In this document: one piece after another, positions 9,005-17,109 of the stretch
Layout: every line of letters starts with the position of its first letter
Position numbering within the stretch: the first letter of the stretch is position 1
Assembly (NCBI GenBank): GCA_938008665.1
Contig: CALLKA010000052.1
Span: forward strand, 1 to 46,537
Length of the DNA: 46,537 nucleotides
Direction: 5' to 3'
Origin: an uncultured Bacteroidota bacterium
GTDB lineage: Bacteria; Bacteroidota; Bacteroidia; Chitinophagales; Chitinophagaceae
The notes under the pieces: model-generated
Told to the model about the DNA's origin: nothing
What the model saw: only the letters and a program-made list of their open reading frames with translations
Databases searched by the model: none
Program-made: the position numbers and the translations under genes

Positions 9005-10417
9005 TTATTCGTGAATCTTTTCAGCCAATACCATCGCCATTTTTAATGCATTAAGTTTGTTATTAACTTCTTGTAATTCATTTTCAGGTACACTTGCCGC
9101 AACCACACCAGCACCTGCCTGATAAGTCAAAGTGTTTTGCTGACTCAAAAAAGTACGAATCATGATTGCTTGATTACAACTGCCATCAAAACCTACAAAG
9201 CCAATACAACCGCCATAATAGGATCTTTTGGTGGGCTCCATCCCGTCAATTAACTGCATCGCCTTAAATTTAGGTGCCCCACTTAATGTCCCTGCAGGAA
9301 ATGTTTTTGAAATCAATTGAAAAGGATTTGCATCCTTAGCAACTGACCCTTCCACTTCACTGACCAAATGAATCACATGACTATAATAATGTACCTGACG
9401 GTAATGCTTTACGTGAACATCGCTACATACCCTACTTAAATCATTGCGAGCTAAATCAACCAACATCACATGTTCTGCATTTTCCTTCGGATCATCCAAT
9501 AATTTCTGTGTCATTATAGCATCCGTTGCTTCATCCCCACTTCTTTTAAAAGTTCCTGCGATTGGATGCACCACCGCTTTACCATTTTTAATGATGATTT
9601 GCGCTTCCGGTGAAGATCCCATCAATTTATAATCCCCGTAATCAAAAAAGAACAAATATGGCGAAGGATTAATGTTCCGTAAGGTGCGATACACATTAAA
9701 TTCATCGCCTTGAAAGGATTGCTGAAATCTGCGACTTAATACAATTTGAAATACATCCCCTCTCATACAATGTTGAATTCCTTGCTTCACCACTTTTATA
9801 AATTCGGCATCCGTTTGGTTGACCCTTTCAGTTCCTTTGATGAAAAAAGGATATTGCGGTACATCCTTACTTTTAATAAAGGACATCAAAGCATTATATT
9901 CGGAATCAATTCCATCTATTTTATTTTCACAAATAAATATTTCATCTTTAAAATGATTAAACGCAATCACATATTGATATAATCGATAGCGCATTAAAGG
10001 AATAATATCAGCTTCCTTTTTAAACTGAATAGAATCAAAAAATGGAATGGCATCATAAGTAGTATAGCCATAAAGGCCTTGGCCAAAAGAAGCTTCTTTT
10101 AAGTTAGCGACTTTCATTTCATATTGTTGCATATAGGACCAAATACGATCAGGCGCATCATGCACATGATGGATGGTTTCTTTTTCAGGCTCTTGATTCG
10201 GATATTTATATTCAATCTGATTTAAAGAAGAAATCTCAATTCCGCCAATCGCATTTACGCCAATAAAAGAATAGCTATTTTCTGAAGCATGCGAATCCGT
10301 GCTTTCTAATAAAATGGTATCACGAAAACGATCCCTTAAGCGCAGGTAAATACCTACCGGCGTAAAAGTATCGGCTAACATTTTTGTTACTTCCGTTTGA
10401 ATTACAATTTTTTTCAT
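9005..10417 (-). CDS. trpE: Anthranilate synthase component I
   Basis: Converts chorismate and ammonia to anthranilate, the committed step to tryptophan. The N-terminal feedback-site element LLESTD is present. The chorismate-binding domain shows DVFQIVLSRRF, HPIAGTFKRSGDE, DLARNDLSRV, FPAGTLSGAPKFKAMQLID and AGAGVVAASVPENE. Length 470 aa is normal. The ATG at 10417 has an unusually good Shine-Dalgarno-like AAAGGA just upstream and sits 21 bases after the attenuator terminator. It is the first structural gene of the trp unit. Confidence 0.97.
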   Translation of the reverse strand: MKKIVIQTEVTKMLADTFTPVGIYLRLRDRFRDTILLESTDSHASENSYSFIGVNAIGGIEISSLNQIEYKYPNQEPEKETIHHVHDAPDRIWSYMQQYEMKVANLKEASFGQGLYGYTTYDAIPFFDSIQFKKEADIIPLMRYRLYQYVIAFNHFKDEIFICENKIDGIDSEYNALMSFIKSKDVPQYPFFIKGTERVNQTDAEFIKVVKQGIQHCMRGDVFQIVLSRRFQQSFQGDEFNVYRTLRNINPSPYLFFFDYGDYKLMGSSPEAQIIIKNGKAVVHPIAGTFKRSGDEATDAIMTQKLLDDPKENAEHVMLVDLARNDLSRVCSDVHVKHYRQVHYYSHVIHLVSEVEGSVAKDANPFQLISKTFPAGTLSGAPKFKAMQLIDGMEPTKRSYYGGCIGFVGFDGSCNQAIMIRTFLSQQNTLTYQAGAGVVAASVPENELQEVNNKLNALKMAMVLAEKIHE

Positions 10418-10437
10418 TTTTTCCTTTGGTCATTTAG

Positions 10438-10474
10438 TAAAAAAATAAACCCCAACATTGCTGTTAGGGTTTAT
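10438..10474 (-). terminator. trp attenuator: rho-independent terminator before trpE
   Basis: On the minus strand ATAAACCCTAACA (10474-10462) and TGTTGGGGTTTAT (10457-10445) form a 13-bp stem with one A:G-type interruption, a 4-base loop and a following run of seven T (10445-10439). It sits between the leader ORF and trpE, where an attenuator belongs. The 5' arm segment ACCCTAAC can alternatively pair, eight perfect bases, with GTTAGGGT at 10516-10509 inside the leader ORF. That pairing would act as the antiterminator. Confidence 0.88.
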
Positions 10475-10501
10475 GTATAATTTGACAATATAGTTATGTC
10501 A

Positions 10502-10558
10502 CTACAATACCCTAACGGATTTTGTATGCCACCACCATATATTGTTTGTTTTTATCAT
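10502..10558 (-). CDS. trpL: trp leader peptide with three tandem Trp codons
   Basis: An 18-codon ORF, MIKTNNIWWWHTKSVRVL, ends in TAG. Three consecutive TGG codons lie at 10537-10529. The last Trp codon is 12 bases before the antiterminator segment (10516-10509), and that segment ends a few bases before the stop codon. A ribosome stalled at Trp would leave it free, while one reaching the stop would cover it. This is the classic attenuation geometry. Trp is the rarest residue in most proteins, so three in a row in an 18-residue peptide directly before trpE is hard to explain by chance. Confidence 0.88.
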   Translation of the reverse strand: MIKTNNIWWWHTKSVRVL

Positions 10559-10565
10559 CTTATTG

Positions 10566-10598
10566 CAAATTTAAGGAAAATGCCTTTATAAATCCAAA
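10566..10598 (-). promoter_or_regulatory. Predicted trp operon promoter (Bacteroidota type)
   Basis: The -7 element TAAATTTG (10573-10566) matches TAnnTTTG, and a TTTG (10598-10595) lies 21 bases upstream as the -33 element. The leader ATG is only 7 bases after the -7 box, so the transcript would start almost at the leader codon. The -33 TTTG lies at the end of a T7 tract (10602-10596). Confidence 0.7.
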
Positions 10599-10649
10599 AA
10601 AAGTAAGGTTTACCCTATCAATTGTTAGCCACGGATCAGGTGACTGTCC

Positions 10650-11780
10650 TTACAAAACCCCCTTGGTACTCGGCAACTGGTCACTGGCTGGATTGCGATG
10701 TACCGCCATTTTAATGGCCTTAGCAAAGGCTTTAAATATGGCTTCAATTTTATGATGCTCATTTTCCCCTTTACAGCTAATATTTAAATTGGCTTTTGCT
10801 GCATCACTGAATGATTTAAAAAAGTGGAAAAACATTTCAGTCGGCATTTCACCTACTTTTTCACGAGTAAAACTAGCATCCCATACAATCCAATTGCGCC
10901 CTCCAAAGTCAATTAAAACTTTGGCTTCTGCCTCATCCATTGGAAGTGCATAACCATATCTTTCCATGCCCCGCTTATCAGCTAAACCCAAAGCAAAAGC
11001 TTCTCCCAAAGCAATCCCTACGTCTTCAATGGTATGGTGTTCATCGATATGCAAATCCCCATCGCAGTTAATCGCTAAATCAATGGAACCATGTCTTGCA
11101 ATTTGCTCCAACATATGATCAAAAAAGCCCAATCCGGTTTTAATATCCGCTTGACCGCTACCATCCATATTTAAAGAAATACTAATTTTAGTTTCCTTCG
11201 TATTTCTTTCATGTTGTACTTTTCTCAAACCTAATTTTAAAAAAGAATAGATGGCCGACCAGTTCGTTGTCTCTAACGCGATGGTGCTTTTAAATGCTAA
11301 AGCTTGTTCAGGCGTCAATTCATGATTGCCCGATTTAAAATAAATCGCCTTGCAACCCATGTTTTTTGCTAATTGTATATCACTCCATCTGTCACCAATG
11401 ACAAATGAATTTGCAATGTCAAAATTTTCATTATTCATCAAATGCTGAACAAGACCAATCCCAGGCTTACGCGTTGGCAAATTATCCTTGGCAAAAGAAG
11501 TGTCCACTTTTATCTCATCAAAAACAAAATTTTCTGCAGCTAAAGTGCGTATCATTAATTGCTGAAAAGGTTCAAAATGATTCGTTGGATATGCATCAGT
11601 CCCTAATCCATCTTGATTGGTTACCATCACCTTATAAAATCCTAACTCAGTAGCAATTTTATTCAAATTAGTTATTGCCCCAGGAACAAAACTTGTTTTG
11701 TCAATATGATCAATCTGAAAATCGGTTTTTGGTTCTTCCAGTATAACACCATCTCGATCAATAAATAATATAGGACGCAT
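10650..11780 (-). CDS. hisB: Bifunctional histidinol-phosphatase / imidazoleglycerol-phosphate dehydratase
   Basis: Performs two steps of histidine synthesis. The N-terminal HAD phosphatase (about residues 1-165) has the nucleophile motif FIDRDGVIL (Asp8 and Asp10), MVTNQDGLG and GDRWSDIQLAKNMG. The C-terminal dehydratase has GFFDHMLEQIARHG, DEHHTIEDVGIALGEA and the metal-binding ENEHHKIEAIFKAFA. Length 376 aa fits the fused form. It lies 30 bases after the cytochrome c gene and is separated from hisC by two non-histidine genes. It is the last his gene before the trp promoter. Confidence 0.97.
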   Translation of the reverse strand: MRPILFIDRDGVILEEPKTDFQIDHIDKTSFVPGAITNLNKIATELGFYKVMVTNQDGLGTDAYPTNHFEPFQQLMIRTLAAENFVFDEIKVDTSFAKDNLPTRKPGIGLVQHLMNNENFDIANSFVIGDRWSDIQLAKNMGCKAIYFKSGNHELTPEQALAFKSTIALETTNWSAIYSFLKLGLRKVQHERNTKETKISISLNMDGSGQADIKTGLGFFDHMLEQIARHGSIDLAINCDGDLHIDEHHTIEDVGIALGEAFALGLADKRGMERYGYALPMDEAEAKVLIDFGGRNWIVWDASFTREKVGEMPTEMFFHFFKSFSDAAKANLNISCKGENEHHKIEAIFKAFAKAIKMAVHRNPASDQLPSTKGVL

Positions 11781-11810
11781 AATTTAAAATTTAACTCGCA
11801 AAGTGATTCA

Positions 11811-12239
11811 CTACTTTGCACTTGTTTTTTGATTCCCTTTAATTGCTTGTTGCACTTGAACGGTGGTTACTTTTGTTGCTTTATTACTCCAACTAGTTCT
11901 TATATAACTTAACACATCACTAATTTGCGCAGGCGTCAAATCAGGATTCGCCGTCATTGAATTACTATAATATAAACCATCTAGCTCCACCCTTTCATTA
12001 AAACCATTTTTTATAATTTTTACCAACCTGGCAATATCATTACCAATTACATTGCTTGCCCCATCCAAGGGTGCATTCATATTTGGAACGCCACCCCCAT
12101 CTGATTGATGACAAACCAAACATTTGGTCTGATATATTTTTTTTCCGTTTTCTAAATTTTGTGCCTGTGTTTTAATTGAAACAAATAACATTATAATTAT
12201 TGCTCCAAAAAGAAAACATCGAATTTTACTATAACCCAT
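11811..12239 (-). CDS. Small exported c-type cytochrome
   Basis: A signal peptide (residues 1 to about 27, ending near TQAQ) leads into a class I cytochrome c domain. The heme motif is CLVCH, and the likely axial Met is in YSNSMTANPDLT. The ending DVLSYIRTSW is typical of mono-heme periplasmic cytochromes. I used the ATG at 12239; a TTG two codons upstream is less likely. It directly follows the PQQ-type dehydrogenase (23 bases), so it is probably that enzyme's electron acceptor. Both lie between hisC and hisB with no obvious link to histidine. Confidence 0.9.
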   Translation of the reverse strand: MGYSKIRCFLFGAIIIMLFVSIKTQAQNLENGKKIYQTKCLVCHQSDGGGVPNMNAPLDGASNVIGNDIARLVKIIKNGFNERVELDGLYYSNSMTANPDLTPAQISDVLSYIRTSWSNKATKVTTVQVQQAIKGNQKTSAK

Positions 12240-12262
12240 ATGCAAATAAAATATTTAGAAAA

Positions 12263-13516
12263 TTATTTTTGATAAGAAATTTTAAAAATAGACCCCTTCG
12301 TATCATCACTAACATAAATGGATCCATCAGGTCCTTGTGCTAAACCGCAAGGTCTCGCTTTCGCATTTCGTGTGCTGGTAATTTTAGCACCATCCACCGT
12401 TCCTGCAAATCCATTGGCAAATATTTCCCACTCCCCTGTCGCTTTGCCATTTTTAAAAGGAACAAATGCAACAAAAAATCCTTCCTGAGGCAATGGCGCT
12501 CTATTCCATGAACCATGAAAAGTAATAAATGCCCCATTTTTATATTTTGCAGGAAATTGATTGCCTGTATAAAATAATACGCCCATGGGTGCCATATGTG
12601 CTGGAAATGCGACTGCTGGATTTTTAATATCACTAGCGCCTTCTTTTTTACCATCTCCGCCATATTCAGGAGAAACTATTTTTTTATGTTGGAAATTATC
12701 ATAATAAACATAGGGCCATCCCGCATTGTCCCCCTCATTTATCTCATAAAAAGTTTCTGCTGGTAACTCTGCGTTTTGTGCATCTGTATATAAGCTTGGG
12801 AAAAAAGTATTTAATTGATCACGTCCATGTTGTGCTACATATAATTTATTGGCTTGTGGATTCCAATCTAGTCCGATAACATTTCTTAAACCAGTAGCAT
12901 ATCTTTTCCCGTCACCATAGGTTTGATTCTCCTTGCTTGCATCAAATTTCCAAATACCCCCCGCTGAATCCAAAATAGGACATGGCATCATCCCCTTTCC
13001 ACCAGGTGTTCTATCTTTTTCTTGACATGCATTAGAATAAGCACCAATATTTACATATATATTATTTGTTTTATCAAAAGTAATGGATTTTGATTCATGT
13101 TGACGACGGCTGATTAAACCACTTACCACAGTAATTGGACTTAATGGATTTACAACCTCATCCTTACTGTCTAATTCATATTTAAATACAGCTTCATTTG
13201 AACTTGCGTATAAGGCATTACCAGTTAAATAAATGCCAGTGCCTCCATAATTTGCCCAACCTGTTATATTATCGGAAACACCATCCTTGTTTTCATCGGC
13301 TAATCTAATAATGGTTCTACCTTGTTTGTCTGCTCTATTCAATTTTGCAAAAACAACCCCGTTTTTTGAGATGGCAATATGTCTAGCACTTCCAATATTT
13401 TCAGCAAATAAATTTGCTTTAAACCCAGTAGGTAAAGTTAATCCTGCATTGTCCTGTGCTTTCGCTAAAAAATGAATGCTGATAGATAATAATAAAAGAT
13501 ATATTCCTTTTTTCAT
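12263..13516 (-). CDS. Periplasmic PQQ-dependent sugar dehydrogenase-like protein (sorbosone dehydrogenase family)
   Basis: A signal peptide (MKKGIYLLLLSISIHFLAKA) is followed by a six-bladed beta-propeller of the glucose/sorbosone dehydrogenase family. Recognisable stretches are YATGLRNVIGLDWNP, VAQHGRDQL, ETFYEINEGDNAGWPY and FHGSWNRAPLPQ, then RPCGLAQGPDGSIYVSDD. Such enzymes oxidise sugars or other alcohols in the periplasm and pass electrons to a cytochrome, which is encoded next door. Substrate unknown. The start at 13516 fits the signal peptide better than the ATG three codons upstream (13525). It begins about 55 bases after hisC, so it may ride on the his transcript. Confidence 0.87.
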   Translation of the reverse strand: MKKGIYLLLLSISIHFLAKAQDNAGLTLPTGFKANLFAENIGSARHIAISKNGVVFAKLNRADKQGRTIIRLADENKDGVSDNITGWANYGGTGIYLTGNALYASSNEAVFKYELDSKDEVVNPLSPITVVSGLISRRQHESKSITFDKTNNIYVNIGAYSNACQEKDRTPGGKGMMPCPILDSAGGIWKFDASKENQTYGDGKRYATGLRNVIGLDWNPQANKLYVAQHGRDQLNTFFPSLYTDAQNAELPAETFYEINEGDNAGWPYVYYDNFQHKKIVSPEYGGDGKKEGASDIKNPAVAFPAHMAPMGVLFYTGNQFPAKYKNGAFITFHGSWNRAPLPQEGFFVAFVPFKNGKATGEWEIFANGFAGTVDGAKITSTRNAKARPCGLAQGPDGSIYVSDDTKGSIFKISYQK

Positions 13517-13571
13517 ATGACCCATTTTTAATTATAAAATGATTGTGTAATTTAATAAAATATTAGGATAT

Positions 13572-14642
13572 CTAGTCTAATGTAAATGTCAAATTAATCC
13601 AATTCGCCATCGCATCCACCAACTGTGTATTTTCCTGCTCTGTTCCTACGGTAATCCTTAAACTATCTGAACAATTTTCAAGACTCGACCTATCTCGGAC
13701 CACAATTCCTTGTGTTAACAAATAACGATATAACTCGCTGGCTTTGGGTATTTTAACCAATAAGAAATTAGTATCAGAAGGATATACCTTTTCAACATAG
13801 GGCATACTCTGAATTACTTCTGCTAAAGCGATACGCATATCCACCAAATGCTGAATCATATCATTTACCTGTCCCACTTCATCCAAAGCTTGTAAAGCCA
13901 ATTCCTGGGTTACTATATTTATATTATAAGGTGCTTTTACTTTATTCATGTAACCTATAATTGCTTCACTTGCAAAACACATACCTAATCGCAAACCCGC
14001 CAAGCCCCATGCTTTACTTAAGGTTTGCAACACCACTAAATTTGGATAATCAATTAATGAAGCACTGAAAGATTTTTGCTTTGAAAAATTAATATAGGCT
14101 TCGTCCACCACCACCAAACCATTAAAATGATTTAATATAGTTTCAATATCAATTCGATCTAAGGAATTCCCTGTAGGATTGTTGGGGGAACAAATCCAAA
14201 TTATTTTAGTATGTTCATTCACTAATTGTTCAATATGCGCCACATTTAATTGATAATCCGGCAATAAGGGCGCTGACTTAATTTCAATACAATTTATATT
14301 TGCATTTACCTCATACATCGGATACGTAGGAGGGCATATAATTATATTATCCTTTCCTGGTTCGCAAAAAGTGCGAAACAAAATATCAATACACTCGTCG
14401 CTTCCGTTTCCTAAAAATATTTTCGAGGCAGGAATTTGTTTGATAAAAGCAATTTTTTCTTTTACCGCTTTTTGATAAGGATCTGGGTACCTGTTATACC
14501 ATTTTGTGGTCGGCGAACCCAAACTATTTTCATTCGCATCTAATAAAACATTGGCTTCGCCTGTATACTCATCCTTCGCAGATGAATATGCCTTTAATGT
14601 TTCAATATTGGGCCTAACGATTTTTTTAATGTCAAAATTCAT
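13572..14642 (-). CDS. hisC: Histidinol-phosphate aminotransferase
   Basis: PLP enzyme transferring an amino group from glutamate to imidazole acetol phosphate. The aminotransferase fold type I motifs are FLGNGSDE, CSPNNPTGN, VVVDEAYINF and the PLP lysine in TLSKAWGLAGLRLG. Length 356 aa is normal. It lies two bases after hisD, so the pair is tightly coupled. Confidence 0.96.
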   Translation of the reverse strand: MNFDIKKIVRPNIETLKAYSSAKDEYTGEANVLLDANENSLGSPTTKWYNRYPDPYQKAVKEKIAFIKQIPASKIFLGNGSDECIDILFRTFCEPGKDNIIICPPTYPMYEVNANINCIEIKSAPLLPDYQLNVAHIEQLVNEHTKIIWICSPNNPTGNSLDRIDIETILNHFNGLVVVDEAYINFSKQKSFSASLIDYPNLVVLQTLSKAWGLAGLRLGMCFASEAIIGYMNKVKAPYNINIVTQELALQALDEVGQVNDMIQHLVDMRIALAEVIQSMPYVEKVYPSDTNFLLVKIPKASELYRYLLTQGIVVRDRSSLENCSDSLRITVGTEQENTQLVDAMANWINLTFTLD

Positions 14643-14644
14643 TT

Positions 14645-15940
14645 TTATAATTTTGATTTTATCAAATTGATTCTAACTGATACTGCATTGCTATGCGCTT
14701 GTAAACCTTCTGCCTCCGCCATTTCAATTACGGTGGGTGCTATATTCATTAAACCCCGCTCTGTTAGTTGTTGAAAAGTTATTTTTTTAACAAAACTATC
14801 TAAGCTGACACCGCTATAGGCATTTGCATGACCGTTCGTTGGTAAAGTATGATTGGTTCCACTTGCATAATCCCCAACGGATTCTGGTGAATAATTACCA
14901 ATGAATACCGACCCCGCATTTATAATTTTATCAGCTATTTGCAATGCATTATCCACTGCTAAAATTAAATGTTCTGGCGCATATGCATTTATTAAATCAA
15001 TTGCCTGATCTTGGTTATTCAAAATGATTGCTTTTGAATTCGCTAAAGCTTTTGCTGCAATATCCTTCCTAGGAAGTGCTATCAACTGTAAATCTATTTC
15101 AAGTTGTATGGCGTCAACAATTGCTTTATTGTTAGCGACTAAAATAACCTGACTATCTGGACCGTGTTCCGCTTGTGATAATAAATCAGCTGCGACAAAT
15201 GAAGGTATTGCATTTTCATCTGCCCATACACAAACTTCACTTGGTCCTGCTGGCATATCAATAGCAATACCATTTTGTTGCACCAACTGTTTTGCAGCAG
15301 TTACATATTGATTCCCTGGTCCAAATATTTTATGCACTTTGGGTATCGTTGTTGTACCATATGCCATTGCCGCAATTGCCTGAGCGCCGCCCACATTATA
15401 TATTGCAGTAACCCCTACCAATGAAGCGGCATATAAAATTGCAGGATGAATTTCACCATGTTCATTGGGCGGTGTACATAAAATAATTTCTTTACAGCCG
15501 GCCATTTTTGCGGGTACCCCTAGCATCAATACTGTTGAAAATAAAGGAGCAGATCCTCCTGGAATATAAATTCCAACTTTTTCAATCCCTACTGATTTTC
15601 TCCAACACCAAACACCCGGCATGGTCTCAATTCGTTCTACTTTTTGTATTTGGCTATTGTGAAAAATTTCAATATTAACTTTTGCCAACTGAATTGCTGT
15701 TTTTAAAGCTGTCGTTAATGAATTTTCTGCAGCTGTGATTTTTTCAGCAGGCAGTTTTAATTCATTGATTGAAACGCGATCGAATTGCAAAGTGATTTTT
15801 TTTATTGCAGCATCACCCCCAACGATAACTTCGTCAATAATATTTCGAACATTATCATTCAATTGCGCAGCATCTATAGAAGGCCGCTCAATAATCGATG
15901 CCCATTCATTACGCTTTGGTTCACTGAAAATTTTCATCAT
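14645..15940 (-). CDS. hisD: Histidinol dehydrogenase
   Basis: NAD-dependent enzyme of the last two oxidations, histidinol to histidine. Family stretches include CWRKSVGIEKVGIYIPGG, IYNVGGAQAIAAMAYGT, GPGNQYVTAAK, DMPAGPSEVCVWAD and DLLSQAEHGPDSQ, which holds metal and base residues, and NHTLPTNGHAN. Length 431 aa is usual. Its ATG shares one base with the hisG stop (TAATG). A second Met follows immediately, so the start could be one codon later. Confidence 0.97.
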   Translation of the reverse strand: MMKIFSEPKRNEWASIIERPSIDAAQLNDNVRNIIDEVIVGGDAAIKKITLQFDRVSINELKLPAEKITAAENSLTTALKTAIQLAKVNIEIFHNSQIQKVERIETMPGVWCWRKSVGIEKVGIYIPGGSAPLFSTVLMLGVPAKMAGCKEIILCTPPNEHGEIHPAILYAASLVGVTAIYNVGGAQAIAAMAYGTTTIPKVHKIFGPGNQYVTAAKQLVQQNGIAIDMPAGPSEVCVWADENAIPSFVAADLLSQAEHGPDSQVILVANNKAIVDAIQLEIDLQLIALPRKDIAAKALANSKAIILNNQDQAIDLINAYAPEHLILAVDNALQIADKIINAGSVFIGNYSPESVGDYASGTNHTLPTNGHANAYSGVSLDSFVKKITFQQLTERGLMNIAPTVIEMAEAEGLQAHSNAVSVRINLIKSKL

Positions 15941-16797
15941 TATAAAATCATTTTTTCTATCGGCACTACAAGAATTCCTTCTGCACCTGCCAGTTTTAAT
16001 TTTTCAATTATTTCCCAAAAATCACTTTCTGCAATAACACTATGTACACTACTCCAACCCGGCGTCGCTAGTGCAACAACCGTAGGACTTTTCATTCCCG
16101 GCAATAATGAAATAATGTTTTCCAAATTTGCATTAGGCGCATTTAACAACACATACTTATTTTTTTTCGCCTTTTTTACGGATTCTATGCGGAACAATAA
16201 TCTTTCTAAAATTGCAGTGGCTTCCGAATCTAATGCAGGACGCTTAATTAAAACGGCTTGTGAATTTAAAATAGTATCTGCCTCAATTAATCCATTCATA
16301 AACAAGGTTGATCCACTGCTAACTAAATCACAGATCACATCTGCCAATCCAATACCAGGGGCAATTTCAACACTTCCACTAATTTCATGAATTTCCGCTT
16401 GTATCTTATTTTCTTTCAAATATTTTTGAACCAATACAGGATAACTGGTGGCAATTTTTTTACCAGACAAATAAGTTGCGCCGGTAAAAGTTTCGTTTTT
16501 GTTGACTGCAAAACTTAATCTGCATTTACCAAATCCTAACGCATACGCCACTTCCACTTTTTTAGATTTTTCATACACGACATTCTCTCCTACAAAACCA
16601 ATATCGGCTACCCCATCTTCCACATATTGTGGAATATCGTCGTCTCTTAAAAAGAACAACTCCAATGGAAAATTAGTCGCTACAGCTTTTAATTTATTTA
16701 CCCCATTTTCAATATCGATACCACACTCCTTTAAAAGTTTAATGGAATCCTCATGTAATCGTCCCGATTTTTGAATCGCTAATTTTAAACGCGTCAT
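15940..16797 (-). CDS. hisG: ATP phosphoribosyltransferase, long form
   Basis: First enzyme of histidine synthesis, joining ATP and PRPP. The N-terminus MTRLKLAIQKSGRL and the PRPP-site region DVICDLVSSGSTLFMNGL are diagnostic. At 285 aa it is the long, hexameric type with a C-terminal ACT-like domain that binds histidine for feedback inhibition, so no HisZ partner is needed. It begins 21 bases after the his attenuator terminator and heads hisGDC. Confidence 0.96.
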   Translation of the reverse strand: MTRLKLAIQKSGRLHEDSIKLLKECGIDIENGVNKLKAVATNFPLELFFLRDDDIPQYVEDGVADIGFVGENVVYEKSKKVEVAYALGFGKCRLSFAVNKNETFTGATYLSGKKIATSYPVLVQKYLKENKIQAEIHEISGSVEIAPGIGLADVICDLVSSGSTLFMNGLIEADTILNSQAVLIKRPALDSEATAILERLLFRIESVKKAKKNKYVLLNAPNANLENIISLLPGMKSPTVVALATPGWSSVHSVIAESDFWEIIEKLKLAGAEGILVVPIEKMIL

Positions 16798-16817
16798 TTT
16801 TATAAATTATAGTCATT

Positions 16818-16848
16818 AAAAAAGGGCCTACCCGTGAGTAAGCCCTTT
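16818..16848 (-). terminator. his attenuator: rho-independent terminator before hisG
   Basis: On the minus strand AAAGGGCTTAC (16848-16838) and GTAGGCCCTTT (16831-16821) form an 11-bp stem with one G-U pair, a 6-base loop, and a T6 run (16823-16818). The 5' arm part GGCTTACT (16844-16837) can alternatively pair over eight positions, two of them G-U, with GGTAAGCT (16888-16881), which overlaps the last leader codon and its stop. This gives an antiterminator. Confidence 0.87.
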
Positions 16849-16883
16849 GTATAAATATTGAAAAACATACCTACACCCTTAGC

Positions 16884-16931
16884 TTACCTATTGGTTAGAA
16901 AATGATGATGTGTATGGTTATTGCTGTTCAT
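16884..16931 (-). CDS. hisL: his leader peptide with four His codons
   Basis: A 15-codon ORF, MNSNNHTHHHFLTNR, ends in TAA. Four of five consecutive codons are CAT (16916-16902). The last His codon is 13 bases before the proposed antiterminator segment, almost the same spacing as in the trp leader of this window. Its position between a promoter and a terminator hairpin directly upstream of hisG supports ribosome-mediated attenuation by charged tRNA-His. Confidence 0.87.
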   Translation of the reverse strand: MNSNNHTHHHFLTNR

Positions 16932-16935
16932 GATG

Positions 16936-16970
16936 CAAAAATACAACCGATTTTATTATAAGCCAACAAA
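16936..16970 (-). promoter_or_regulatory. Predicted his operon promoter (Bacteroidota type)
   Basis: The -7 element TATTTTTG (16943-16936) fits TAnnTTTG, with TTTG (16970-16967) 23 bases upstream as a slightly far -33 element. The hisL ATG lies only four bases after the -7 box, so transcription would begin at or next to the start codon. The rest of the gap up to 17109 is AT-rich and shows nothing else I can name. Confidence 0.65.
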
Positions 16971-17109
16971 AACTAGTGCAAAATGTTGATATTAGGGAGT
17001 TTTTAAGGAATTGTTGGGCTTCATTGACCCATTGAACGAACAATGATCAACAAAAATACACTTGAATGATTGGGTGTATCCATCCAATCTATTCAAATTT
17101 TAAATGATG

